Part shown: one piece after another, positions 37,037-45,326 of the stretch
Numbering within the stretch: the stretch's first letter is position 1
Layout: the number at the start of each line of letters is the position of its first letter
Assembly: GCA_023415545.1 (NCBI GenBank)
Contig: JAEZKJ010000022.1
Span: 1-64,000, forward strand
DNA length: 64,000 nucleotides
Direction: 5' to 3'
Origin: Bacteroidota bacterium
Lineage (GTDB): Bacteria > Bacteroidota > Bacteroidia > Bacteroidales > Bacteroidaceae
Made by a program: the position numbers and the translations under genes
The notes under the pieces: generated by a model
The model's input: only the letters and a program-made list of their open reading frames with translations
Database searches by the model: none
What the model was told of the DNA's origin: nothing

Positions 37037-37195
37037 ATGAACACTAAAATAGCAGATTATCAAATATTTATTATTATACTAGTATTATTATTGTATTTTA
37101 TTATTTTTGTTAATCTATATTGTTGTAATATAGATTGGTTATATTATAGTAATAGATCAATACTGCAATTAGAAGCTCTGTATAGTACCAATTAA
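37037..37195 (+). CDS. Possible 52-residue single-helix membrane peptide
   Basis: ATG-to-TAA frame encoding 52 residues: a short polar start (MNTKIADYQ), a strongly hydrophobic helix at about 10-29 made of Ile, Leu, Val, Phe and Tyr, a Cys-Cys pair at 29-30, and a polar tail. Such a frame could arise by chance in AT-rich DNA, and it contains a perfect 10-bp inverted repeat (37112-37121 with 37127-37136), which argues for caution. It lies 106 bp upstream of the HsdR_N-type nuclease on the same strand, so a two-gene unit is possible. Confidence 0.3.
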   Translation: MNTKIADYQIFIIILVLLLYFIIFVNLYCCNIDWLYYSNRSILQLEALYSTN

Positions 37196-37301
37196 AACAA
37201 TTCAATTTTTTATTTAGAGAGGTTGATATTTTACAGATATTTATGATGAAGAAGGATACGTGAGCGTGAAAGCATTTTAATAATAACTAAAAACTAATAC
37301 T

Positions 37302-38366
37302 ATGGACTTTAAAGATCACTTCAAACAATTAGCCGATAGAGTGCAAAGCCTTAAGGAGCAAATATTAACAGAAGAGGCTACAAAAAACGCATTTATTATG
37401 CCTTTTATCCAAATGTTGGGATATGATGTATTTAATCCTCTTGAAGTAATTCCAGAGATGGATTGCGATTTAATAAAAAAGAAAGGGGAGAAGATTGATT
37501 ATGCTATAATGAAAGATGGAGAGCCTATAATGTTAATTGAATGCAAACATTGGAATCAGGATTTAAACTTACATGACAATCAACTACAAAAATATTTTGT
37601 TGCTTCAAAAGCTAAATTCGGTGTATTAACTAATGGCATTACATATCGATTTTACACAGATTTAAGTAAGCAAAATCTGATGGATGATACTCCTTTTTTA
37701 GAGATAAATATGGAGAGCATAAAAGAGAATCAAGTTGAGGAACTTAAAAAATTTCATAAGTCTTATTTTAATTTAGAAACTATATTAAGTACTGCTAGTG
37801 AATTAAAATTCATGTCTGCTTTAAAGACTGAAATTAAAGCTGAATTCGGCGCCCCATCTCATGAGTTTGTTAAATTACTTTCAAAAAGAGTTTATGATGG
37901 TGTGATGACACAAAAAGTACTTGAACAATTTACAGAACTTGTTAAGCGTTCACTTGCAAGCCATGTTAATGAAATTATATCTGAACGTTTAAATGTGGCA
38001 ATTAAAAGTACAGAGCAGATATCCTCTTCTGAAACAACAGAAGAATGTAAGGATGAAAAAAATGAACCGGTTAATAAAATAGTAACTACATCTGATGAAC
38101 TTGAAGCTTTTTACGTCATTAAGTCTATCCTTCGTAATGTTATTATCTCTGAACGTATTACTTACCGAGATGCTCAAAGTTATTTTGCTGTATTTATTGA
38201 TGATAATAATCGTAAACCTGTTTGTCGTTTATATTTAAATAAAACTAGTAATAGTATAGGAATATTTGATGCAGAAAAGAATGAGTGTAAATATAAAATA
38301 GATAGCTTAGATGATATTTATAATTATCGAGATGAATTGACTAGTTCAATACAAAAATATTTGTAA
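37302..38366 (+). CDS. Orphan HsdR_N-type nuclease domain protein
   Basis: 354 residues. The N-terminal half (about 1-150) matches the type I restriction R-subunit N-terminal nuclease fold: FIMPFIQMLGYDVFNPLEVI, then the PD-(D/E)XK residues Asp66 (EKIDYAIM) and Glu80-x-Lys82 (LIECKHW), then YFVASKAKFGVLTNG. The helicase motor and any HsdM/HsdS partner are absent here. A middle helical part leads to a C-terminal beta domain (about 265-354, with VCRLYLNKTSNSIGIFDAEK). Such stand-alone proteins are common in Bacteroidetes; a phage-defence role is plausible but unproven. It lies between tRNA-Pro and a tRNA-Pro-derived hairpin. Confidence 0.82.
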   Translation: MDFKDHFKQLADRVQSLKEQILTEEATKNAFIMPFIQMLGYDVFNPLEVIPEMDCDLIKKKGEKIDYAIMKDGEPIMLIECKHWNQDLNLHDNQLQKYFVASKAKFGVLTNGITYRFYTDLSKQNLMDDTPFLEINMESIKENQVEELKKFHKSYFNLETILSTASELKFMSALKTEIKAEFGAPSHEFVKLLSKRVYDGVMTQKVLEQFTELVKRSLASHVNEIISERLNVAIKSTEQISSSETTEECKDEKNEPVNKIVTTSDELEAFYVIKSILRNVIISERITYRDAQSYFAVFIDDNNRKPVCRLYLNKTSNSIGIFDAEKNECKYKIDSLDDIYNYRDELTSSIQKYL

Positions 38367-38417
38367 TTACTTATTGCATAAACGCAGTTTTTTTAAAGAA
38401 GTAAGTATTGCATATTT

Positions 38418-38462
38418 ATAACCAGCGACCAGGCGCCTCCTAAGCGTGTGGTCGCTGGTTAT
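38418..38462. repeat. Hairpin made of two inverted tRNA-Pro fragments
   Basis: ATAACCAGCGACCA (38418-38431) is a perfect inverted match to TGGTCGCTGGTTAT (38449-38462). Read on the minus strand, 38442-38420 agrees in 20 of 23 positions with 35677-35699 of the tRNA-Pro gene; on the plus strand, GTGGTCGCTGGTT (38448-38460) is identical to the tRNA in 13 bases. It can serve as a terminator-like hairpin for the nuclease gene but lacks a T-run. Origin from tRNA-Pro recombination is an inference. Confidence 0.7.
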
Positions 38463-38615
38463 GATTTATTCACATTAATTGAATAAAACTAGTATAAATT
38501 TGAATTTATATTTATCCCTATTAAACAAAGTTATATAATGATTGAACTTGACTTATTAAGATATTTGTGAATTAGTATAATTTGTACATTGCGGGACAAA
38601 AATATAAACTAGAAC

Positions 38616-41078
38616 ATGAAAAACTATTGTTTCTGGTTGCTTCTATTATTATTAGCAACCCTCCCTGAGCGCTCCATTGCGCAAAAATCTCATAGTGTTT
38701 ATTCAGTAAAAGGAATTTTATTAGATTCATTAACGCAAAAAAGTGAGCCCTATGCTACTATGAAAATTTCTTTATCGAACACTCCTGATAAACCTGTACT
38801 ATTAGCCATTACATCGAATAATGGCAAATTCAATGAGAAATTAAAAGAAGCTGGCAACTATATTATTACTTTCTCCTCTGTAGGGAAAAAAAGTGTGCAA
38901 ATTAATTTTTCTTTGACCGAAGATAAAACAACTGCCGATTTAGGTACTATCCTTATATCCGAACAATCCGAAATGCTTGAAGGTGTAGAAGTTGTGGCAC
39001 AAAAGCCATTGGTGAAGGCTGAAATTGATAAAGTTACTTATAATGTTGAGGACGATCCGGATTCAAAAACAAACTCTACATTGGAAATTCTTCGAAAAGT
39101 ACCTTTAGTAATTGTGGACGGCGAGGATAAGGTTCAAGTAAATGGGAGTTCCAATTTTAAAGTTCATGTCAATGGTAAGCCCAACAATATGATGAGCAAC
39201 AATCCAAAAGAGGTGCTGAAAAGTCTTCCTGCTAATTCTGTTAAAGCCATTGAAGTAATAACAGAACCAGGAGCTAAGTACGATGCTGAAGGCATTGGAG
39301 GAATTTTAAATATCATTACTATACATGGAAGCAGTTTGCAGGGATATATTGTTTCTTTGGATGCCGGTGTTACAAACACAGGTTACAATGCCGGAGGATT
39401 TGGGACTGCTCAAATTGGTAAGTTTACAGTTACAGGAAACTATTCGTACAATCATGGTAACTCGCCAAAAAGTTATTATTTCAACGATCGAGAAGATTTC
39501 ACATCTGATAATAATAAATATCTCACTCAGAAAAGTATTGGAAAAGGACATGATGATTATCATTACGGAAGTATGGAAGGTAGTTATGAAATAGACACTT
39601 TGAACCTAATTACATTCTCTATGCTGATGAGTGCTTCAAACTACTATAATCGATCCAACCTCCAAACGCAAATGCAAAACTCGCTCCATAATAATACATA
39701 TAGCTACAACACATTTAATAGGGGTGGAAACCAAATGAGCAGTATTGGTGCTAATTTCGATTATCAACACTCCTTCAAAAAGCAAGGAGAGTATTTAACA
39801 TTCTCTTATAGGTATGATGGTTCTCCAAACAATTCCGATAATTATACTGAATATGATAATATAATAGATTTTCCATATGAGCTTCGCAATCAGTATTATG
39901 ATAATGATGCACGAACTGATGAGCATACATTCCAACTGGACTATACTAATCCTATTTCGAATATGCATAATATTGATTTTGGTGCGAAGTATATATTCAG
40001 AAACAACAAAAGTGAAATGCAATATTTTAAGGAATATAATGATAAATATCAAGTTGATGATGATTTAACTAATAACTTTAAGCAGAGACAAAATATTTTG
40101 GCTGCATATGGAGACTATAAATTAAATTGGAATAAATGGGCAGCTAAAGCAGGAGTACGTTATGAACATACCTTTATGAATGTTGAATATGAGAATATAC
40201 CTGACAAAAATTTTAATGCAAATTTTGACAACATAGTACCCTCTATAATGCTTTCCTATCAATTAGGTCAAGCACAGATATTGAAAGCTTCATACAACAT
40301 GCGAATCAGTCGTCCAGGCATTGACTATCTTAATCCTTTTAGAAATACTAGCGACCCAACTTATTCTAGCTATGGAAATCCCGATTTAAAGACAGAAAAG
40401 TCTCATTCTTTAGGATTATCCTTTAATTCATTCTCTTCCAATTTCAATATAGATGCTAAACTAGGGTATTCGTTTCTTAACAATGGGATTCAGCCCTATG
40501 CATTTATCAACAATGGAGTGATGGAAAGCACCTATGGAAACATTGGTCACACCCAGAAAACCGACTTATCATTATGGATGAATTGGAATCCGGGAAACAA
40601 AACACGAATTACAGTCAATGCCTCTGGAAGTTATATAGACCTTAAATGCGATGAATCTTTTTTGAAACAAAGAAATAATGGCTTTTTTGCAAGCATCTAT
40701 TTAAATGCCATGCAAACATTGCCATGGGACTTACGTTTCAGCTTTTATGGAGGAAGTAATACACCAAAAATAACTCTGCAAAATGAAGGTAACTCTTATT
40801 CTTATTATGGATTTAGATTAAGTCGTTTTTTCTTAAAGAAAAAACAATTGATGGTTTCATTAAATGCTTCAAATATTTTCAACAAATACATTAATTTTAA
40901 TAGCGAAATGAAAGCAGAAACTTTTTGCTTAAGTTATGGAAGTAAAAGCCAGCAAAGATCTTTCGGTATGAACGTCAGTTGGAGTTTCGGTGAATTAAAA
41001 GCACAAGTGAAACGTACTGCCCGTACAATAAAAAATGATGATGTAAAGGGTAAAGAAGATAGTTCAAGCGACCAGTAG
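38616..41078 (+). CDS. Outer-membrane beta-barrel receptor-like protein
   Basis: 820 residues. Signal peptide MKNYCFWLLLLLLATLPERSIAQ; a carboxypeptidase regulatory-like domain at about 28-115; plug-type segment (VEVVAQKPLVKAEIDKVTYN and LRKVPLVIVDGEDKVQVNGS, then NSVKAIEVITEPGAKYDAEG, which matches TonB-receptor plug ends); then an OMP_b-brl_3 barrel with many Tyr/Asn-rich strands. Substrate unknown. No neighbour shares an operon with it; the promoter was not identified with confidence (AGTATAATTTG near 38574-38584 is close to consensus). A large palindromic repeat follows it. Confidence 0.85.
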   Translation: MKNYCFWLLLLLLATLPERSIAQKSHSVYSVKGILLDSLTQKSEPYATMKISLSNTPDKPVLLAITSNNGKFNEKLKEAGNYIITFSSVGKKSVQINFSLTEDKTTADLGTILISEQSEMLEGVEVVAQKPLVKAEIDKVTYNVEDDPDSKTNSTLEILRKVPLVIVDGEDKVQVNGSSNFKVHVNGKPNNMMSNNPKEVLKSLPANSVKAIEVITEPGAKYDAEGIGGILNIITIHGSSLQGYIVSLDAGVTNTGYNAGGFGTAQIGKFTVTGNYSYNHGNSPKSYYFNDREDFTSDNNKYLTQKSIGKGHDDYHYGSMEGSYEIDTLNLITFSMLMSASNYYNRSNLQTQMQNSLHNNTYSYNTFNRGGNQMSSIGANFDYQHSFKKQGEYLTFSYRYDGSPNNSDNYTEYDNIIDFPYELRNQYYDNDARTDEHTFQLDYTNPISNMHNIDFGAKYIFRNNKSEMQYFKEYNDKYQVDDDLTNNFKQRQNILAAYGDYKLNWNKWAAKAGVRYEHTFMNVEYENIPDKNFNANFDNIVPSIMLSYQLGQAQILKASYNMRISRPGIDYLNPFRNTSDPTYSSYGNPDLKTEKSHSLGLSFNSFSSNFNIDAKLGYSFLNNGIQPYAFINNGVMESTYGNIGHTQKTDLSLWMNWNPGNKTRITVNASGSYIDLKCDESFLKQRNNGFFASIYLNAMQTLPWDLRFSFYGGSNTPKITLQNEGNSYSYYGFRLSRFFLKKKQLMVSLNASNIFNKYINFNSEMKAETFCLSYGSKSQQRSFGMNVSWSFGELKAQVKRTARTIKNDDVKGKEDSSSDQ

Positions 41079-41202
41079 TTCTGAATAGACTACGAAAGCA
41101 ACACTGTTTATCTAACTATTCATTTAGTATTAATCTCTTTGTTTATTAAATCATTTAGTCAAGTATATTAAGTGTAAAGTTTTAAAATATAAATCCAATT
41201 TT

Positions 41203-41271
41203 CAGTGTGATACATCCATTTCACACTGTGAAACGGATGTATCACACTGTGAAATGGATGATTCGCACTGT
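41203..41271. repeat. Large palindrome with a third repeated arm
   Basis: Arms at 41203-41225 and 41227-41249 are inverted copies of each other with one mismatch in 23, with CACTGTG at the centre. The right arm is then repeated directly with changes up to 41270, at a 21-bp period (CACTGTGAAA, then C/T-GGATG). The sub-palindrome TTCACACTGTGAA is exact. It fills part of the 301-bp gap between the converging outer-membrane protein and ROK-regulator genes; nothing else was seen in that gap. No T-run, so not a classical terminator. Confidence 0.75.
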
Positions 41272-41379
41272 TAGCAATAAAATAGATCATGATAAAAAAG
41301 AGTTTTCTTCATTATATTTCGAACTATTTTGCATATAGTTTATGGTTTTATGTGTAAACAAAAACCTAAACTATATTGA

Positions 41380-42609
41380 TTAGAATAAATCATTATAACT
41401 TCTTGATCTGGCAATATAGCATGCACCAATAACGCCGGCATCATCTTTTAACTCTGAAGTTAATATTTTAACTTTTTGATTTATAAGTTTCAAAGAGTAC
41501 TTTTTAATAGATAGCTCTATAGGTCTTGCAAAATATATTGAGTCTGCTTCTGATAATTCACCTCCAAAAACAATAGCTTCAGGGTTAAATAAATTTAGTA
41601 ATCCTGCTATTTGATGACCTAACTCGCTACTGGTTTGTTCAATAATTTCTATTGTTAGTGGATCTTCTTTATCAGCTGCTTCAATTATATCTCTTATGGT
41701 AAGAATCTTGCCTTCTTTTACCTTTTTGGATAAAATAGACATCTCTCCATTATTAATTCTTTCTGCAATTTTTCTAGATATAGCCCTTCCTGATATTTCA
41801 GTTTCCAAACATCCTTTTTTACCACAATGACATAATATATTATTGTTATACATATTTACATGACCTAATTCACCCGAATATCCATCCATGCCACTATATA
41901 ACTTCCCATTTATAATAAATGCAGCACCTAATCCCCAACCAACATTTATATAAATAACATCTTTGAATTTTTTATTAAGCCATGATGCATATTCTCCATA
42001 TGCCATCGATTTAGTGTCATTTTCTATATATGCTTTCACTCCTAATCTTTCCGACAATATGTCAGCTAAAGGAGTATCTTGCATCTCTTCGAAATTGTAT
42101 ACCGAAGCGCTTGTTCCTAACTTTGAATTTACTCGTCCTGATAAATTAAAGCATATACTAATTATTTTCGAACGATCTATGTTATTTTGTTTATTAATGA
42201 ATTCTAAAGTTTTGTTGCAAACATAATCTAATGATTGATGATTATTGTTAAAGGAAAATTCAGTATGTGTCTCTTTATAGATTATTTGCCCTAAAAGATT
42301 CATCATGGCTATTGATAAAATATTATTTTTGATATCAACTCCAATAAAAAATGATGAATCATCATTAATACCATATATTATAGCTTGTCGACCCTTGTAA
42401 TTATTTTTTTCTTTCCCAATAACTTTTATAAAGTTACTTTCTATCAATGAATTAACGTACTTTATTATAGTAGTAACACTATATCCTGTTACTTTAACTA
42501 TATCAGTTATTATAAAGCTACCATTAATCATTACATATCTCAAAATCTGAACTCTTATATTTTCTTCAATTGAGTTATTAATGTTGTTTTCTACAATGTC
42601 TTCATTCAT
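41380..42609 (-). CDS. ROK-family transcriptional repressor (NagC/Mlc type), sialic acid locus
   Basis: 409 residues. N-terminal winged helix-turn-helix (about 18-70: VQILRYVMINGSFIITDIVK, VTGYSVTTIIKYVNSLI) joined to a ROK sugar-sensing domain. The zinc motif Cys260-x-Cys262-x4-Cys267 (CHCGKKGC) is intact. The kinase ATP motif DxGGT is replaced by DIKNN, so it is a regulator and not a sugar kinase. It is divergent from the nan genes, 527 bp away, and is the obvious candidate for sensing ManNAc, GlcNAc or a phosphate of these. An inverted repeat TTTCG-N6-CGAAA sits before its own start. Confidence 0.9.
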   Translation of the reverse strand: MNEDIVENNINNSIEENIRVQILRYVMINGSFIITDIVKVTGYSVTTIIKYVNSLIESNFIKVIGKEKNNYKGRQAIIYGINDDSSFFIGVDIKNNILSIAMMNLLGQIIYKETHTEFSFNNNHQSLDYVCNKTLEFINKQNNIDRSKIISICFNLSGRVNSKLGTSASVYNFEEMQDTPLADILSERLGVKAYIENDTKSMAYGEYASWLNKKFKDVIYINVGWGLGAAFIINGKLYSGMDGYSGELGHVNMYNNNILCHCGKKGCLETEISGRAISRKIAERINNGEMSILSKKVKEGKILTIRDIIEAADKEDPLTIEIIEQTSSELGHQIAGLLNLFNPEAIVFGGELSEADSIYFARPIELSIKKYSLKLINQKVKILTSELKDDAGVIGACYIARSRSYNDLF

Positions 42610-42755
42610 ATTGAAATTATTTAGTTATTATGGTATTAATTCTTGTCTGTTTTCATGTAACTAATCTTCGACACTATAAAAAGTAATTAATTAATATGTT
42701 TCGTTTTTGCGAAAGATTTTGTTGCAATTACATCAAAATTCGTCTTATCTATTTG

Positions 42756-42763
42756 CAAATATA
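42756..42763 (-). promoter_or_regulatory. -7 promoter box for the ROK regulator
   Basis: TATATTTG on the minus strand, 147 bp before the ROK ATG, with a CAAA (TTTG on the minus strand) at 42787-42790 a little further than the ideal spacing. It implies a long leader that contains the TTTCG/CGAAA inverted repeat. Confidence 0.5.
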
Positions 42764-43009
42764 ATAAAGCAAAACATATAACAATACAAATCTTTTAATA
42801 ATTTAATAAATAAGTTTAATAATTATTTTATCTTTTAATTAAATCAGCTTAATAATTAGATACTTAAATGTAAATAATTATATCTTGAATTATAAATTAT
42901 ATAATATTGAAAATCATATACTTATAAATTTATCTATGTAAAACATTTAAACCTTTCATAATTTGTAATTAAAAAACTTAGATTAATATTTTAAATTTAT
43001 TAATATATG

Positions 43010-43041
43010 TTTGGTGGTAAATAAGTACGATTTTATATTTG
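43010..43041 (+). promoter_or_regulatory. Promoter for the nan (sialic acid) operon
   Basis: TTTG at 43010-43013, 20-bp spacer, TATATTTG at 43034-43041, a full match to the Bacteroidetes housekeeping promoter. The expected transcript start is near 43048, leaving a leader of about 90 nt before the MFS gene. Confidence 0.75.
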
Positions 43042-43136
43042 CTTAAACCATTGTTGAAAAATACATTATTTACCTGTTGATTTTTTGATTATTTATTAAG
43101 CATATAAGTAAAATAAAAATATAAAATCTAATTATT

Positions 43137-44366
43137 ATGAAAAAGAGTTTTTATCCTTGGTTAGTAGTTGCATTGCTTTGGTTCGTAGCCTTACTAAATT
43201 ATATGGATAGGCAAATGCTTTCAACTATGCAGGAGGCAATGAAAATTGATATTATTGAATTGAACAAAGCAGAAGCATTTGGTGCTTTAATGGCTGTATT
43301 CCTTTGGATATATGGTATAATGAGTCCAATAGCTGGTATAGTTGCTGATAAATTAAGTAGAAAATGGCTAGTTGTTTGCAGCTTATTTGTTTGGTCGGGA
43401 GTAACATATTTAATGGGATATGCTGACAATTTTAATCAATTATATTTCCTGCGTGCCGTAATGGGTGTAAGTGAAGCTCTTTACATACCTTCAGCATTGT
43501 CACTCATAGCCGATTGGCATCAAGGTAAATCACGTTCTCTTGCTATTGGTGTTCACATGACAGGTCTATATTTTGGTCAAGCTGTGGGTGGATTTGGCGC
43601 TACTATAGCAGCAATTTTTACTTGGCATACTACATTCCATTGGTTTGGACTTGTTGGAATAGCATATTCTATAATATTAATGTTTTTGCTAAAAGATAAG
43701 CCAAAAGATACAAACATCATTTCTGAGCCAGTTCTCACTACAAAGAAATCATCACTGTTCAGTGGATTGATAGTTGTTCTACAAACATGGGCTTTTTGGG
43801 TTATACTATTCTATTTCGCTGCACCAAGTCTTCCTGGTTGGGCTACAAAGAATTGGTTACCAACACTGTTCAATACAAATTTAGGGATCCCAATGTCACA
43901 AGCCGGACCACTTTCAACTATAACAATAGCTGCTTCGTCTTTCATCGGAGTAATATTTGGTGGTATCATATCCGATAGATGGGTACAGAAAAATATCCGA
44001 GGAAGAGTATATACCGGAGGAATCGGATTAGGAATGACTATACCTGCGTTATTGCTTTTGGGAATGGGAGATAATTTTGTTGCTCTAATTATGGCAGGCG
44101 TTCTCTTTGGTGTAGGTTATGGAATGTTTGATGCCAATAATATGCCTATCCTTTGCCAATTCGTATCCTCAAAACATCGTGGTACTGCTTATGGTATTAT
44201 GAATATGACAGGAGTATTTGCGGGAGCAGCAGTTACAAGTATTTTGGGATCGTGGACCGATGCCGGAAATCTAGGCGAAGGCTTTGCCTTTCTAAGTATT
44301 TTAGTTGTTATAGCGCTCATACTACAACTAATCTTCCTCAAGCCCACAACAGATAATATGGAATAA
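43137..44366 (+). CDS. nanT: MFS transporter, probable sialic acid permease (NanT-type)
   Basis: Inner-membrane major facilitator of 409 residues with twelve helices, close to the anion:cation symporter/sialic acid group. Seen are WFVALLNYMDRQMLSTM in helix 1, the loop 2-3 motif GIVADKLSRKW and a repeated FGGIISDRWVQKN in the second half. Gene position, first in an operon with N-acetylneuraminate lyase and an epimerase, makes N-acetylneuraminate the likely substrate, as for NanT in Bacteroides and Tannerella. Substrate cannot be read from the sequence alone. Confidence 0.85.
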   Translation: MKKSFYPWLVVALLWFVALLNYMDRQMLSTMQEAMKIDIIELNKAEAFGALMAVFLWIYGIMSPIAGIVADKLSRKWLVVCSLFVWSGVTYLMGYADNFNQLYFLRAVMGVSEALYIPSALSLIADWHQGKSRSLAIGVHMTGLYFGQAVGGFGATIAAIFTWHTTFHWFGLVGIAYSIILMFLLKDKPKDTNIISEPVLTTKKSSLFSGLIVVLQTWAFWVILFYFAAPSLPGWATKNWLPTLFNTNLGIPMSQAGPLSTITIAASSFIGVIFGGIISDRWVQKNIRGRVYTGGIGLGMTIPALLLLGMGDNFVALIMAGVLFGVGYGMFDANNMPILCQFVSSKHRGTAYGIMNMTGVFAGAAVTSILGSWTDAGNLGEGFAFLSILVVIALILQLIFLKPTTDNME

Positions 44367-44397
44367 TTTAAAATATTAACATTATACACAAAATAAC

Positions 44398-45315
44398 ATG
44401 GAAAAAATAGTAGGACTTATTGACGCACCTTTCACACCTTTTTATGAAAATGGTGAAGTCAACTATGAACCAATTGAAGCTTATGCAAATATGTTGCAAA
44501 AGAATGGTCTTCAAGGCGTTTTTATCAATGGTTCATCAGGTGAAGGATATATGCTTACCGATGACGAGAGAATGAAACTTGCGGAAAAATGGGTTGCTGT
44601 TGCTCCTAAAGGTTTCAAAGTAATTGTTCACGTAGGTAGTTGCTGTGTAAAATCCAGTCGTGCTCTAGCTGAACATGCACAAAAAATTGGAGCATGGGGC
44701 ATAGGAGCAATGGCTCCTCCATTCCCAAAGATTGGACGTATCGAGGAATTAGTTAAGTATATTGAGGAAATTGCTTCAGGTGCACCTGAATTGCCATTTT
44801 ACTACTATCACATCCCTGCATTTAATGGCGCCTTTTTACCTATGGTAAAACTTTTAGAAGCAGTAGATGGCCGTGTTCCAAATTTCGCCGGTATCAAATA
44901 CACTTTTGAAAGTATATATGAGTATAATCAATGTAGATTGTATAAAAACGGAAAATTTGATATGCTTCATGGTCAAGATGAAACTATTCTTCCTTCTCTT
45001 GCTATGGGTGGTGCAAAAGGTGGTATAGGTGGTACTACAAATTATAATGGAAAAGAGTTGGTTGGCATAATCAATGCTTGGAACGAAGGAGACATTGAGA
45101 CAGCTCGCGAACGACAAAACTTTTCACAAGAGGTGATAAACGTAATATGTCATTATCGAGGAAACATTGTTGGAGGTAAGAGAATAATGAAACTCATAGG
45201 GTTAGATCTCGGGAAAAATAGAACTCCATTCCAAAATTTGACTGATGAGGAAGAAGCTGCAATGAAAGCAGAATTAGAATCAATAAACTTTTTCGAACGT
45301 TGTAACAAATTTTGA
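44398..45315 (+). CDS. nanA: N-acetylneuraminate lyase
   Basis: Class I aldolase of the DHDPS/NAL family, 305 residues, splitting N-acetylneuraminate into ManNAc and pyruvate. N-terminus GLIDAPFTPFYENGEVNYE is typical of NAL; the carboxylate-binding SSGEG (46-50), the proton-shuttle Tyr in FYYYHIPAFNG (about 137) and the Schiff-base Lys167 (AGIKYTF) are intact. Bacteroides NanL-type enzymes have the same length. It is 31 bp after the permease and 11 bp before the epimerase. Confidence 0.94.
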   Translation: MEKIVGLIDAPFTPFYENGEVNYEPIEAYANMLQKNGLQGVFINGSSGEGYMLTDDERMKLAEKWVAVAPKGFKVIVHVGSCCVKSSRALAEHAQKIGAWGIGAMAPPFPKIGRIEELVKYIEEIASGAPELPFYYYHIPAFNGAFLPMVKLLEAVDGRVPNFAGIKYTFESIYEYNQCRLYKNGKFDMLHGQDETILPSLAMGGAKGGIGGTTNYNGKELVGIINAWNEGDIETARERQNFSQEVINVICHYRGNIVGGKRIMKLIGLDLGKNRTPFQNLTDEEEAAMKAELESINFFERCNKF

Positions 45316-45326
45316 TTTCTTATAAT

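Larger units (their letters stand above)
42610..43136. promoter_or_regulatory. Regulatory region between the ROK gene and the nan operon
   Basis: 527 bp, extremely AT-rich, with no credible gene. It holds a promoter for each direction (42763-42756 and 43010-43041) and a possible operator, TTTCG at 42699-42703 inverted against CGAAA at 42710-42714, located in the leader of the ROK gene. No second copy of that inverted repeat was found near the nan promoter. Confidence 0.5.

Noticed and set aside
37302..38366. Complete type I restriction system
   Set aside because: There is no helicase region in the protein and no HsdM or HsdS gene in the window.
38418..38462. A second tRNA gene or tRNA pseudogene
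   Set aside because: Only the anticodon-to-T-arm portion is present, in two inverted parts; no acceptor or D-arm can be formed.
41380..42609. ROK-family sugar kinase for ManNAc or GlcNAc
   Set aside because: The phosphate-binding DxGGT motif is replaced by DIKNN and an N-terminal DNA-binding domain is present, so it is a regulator.
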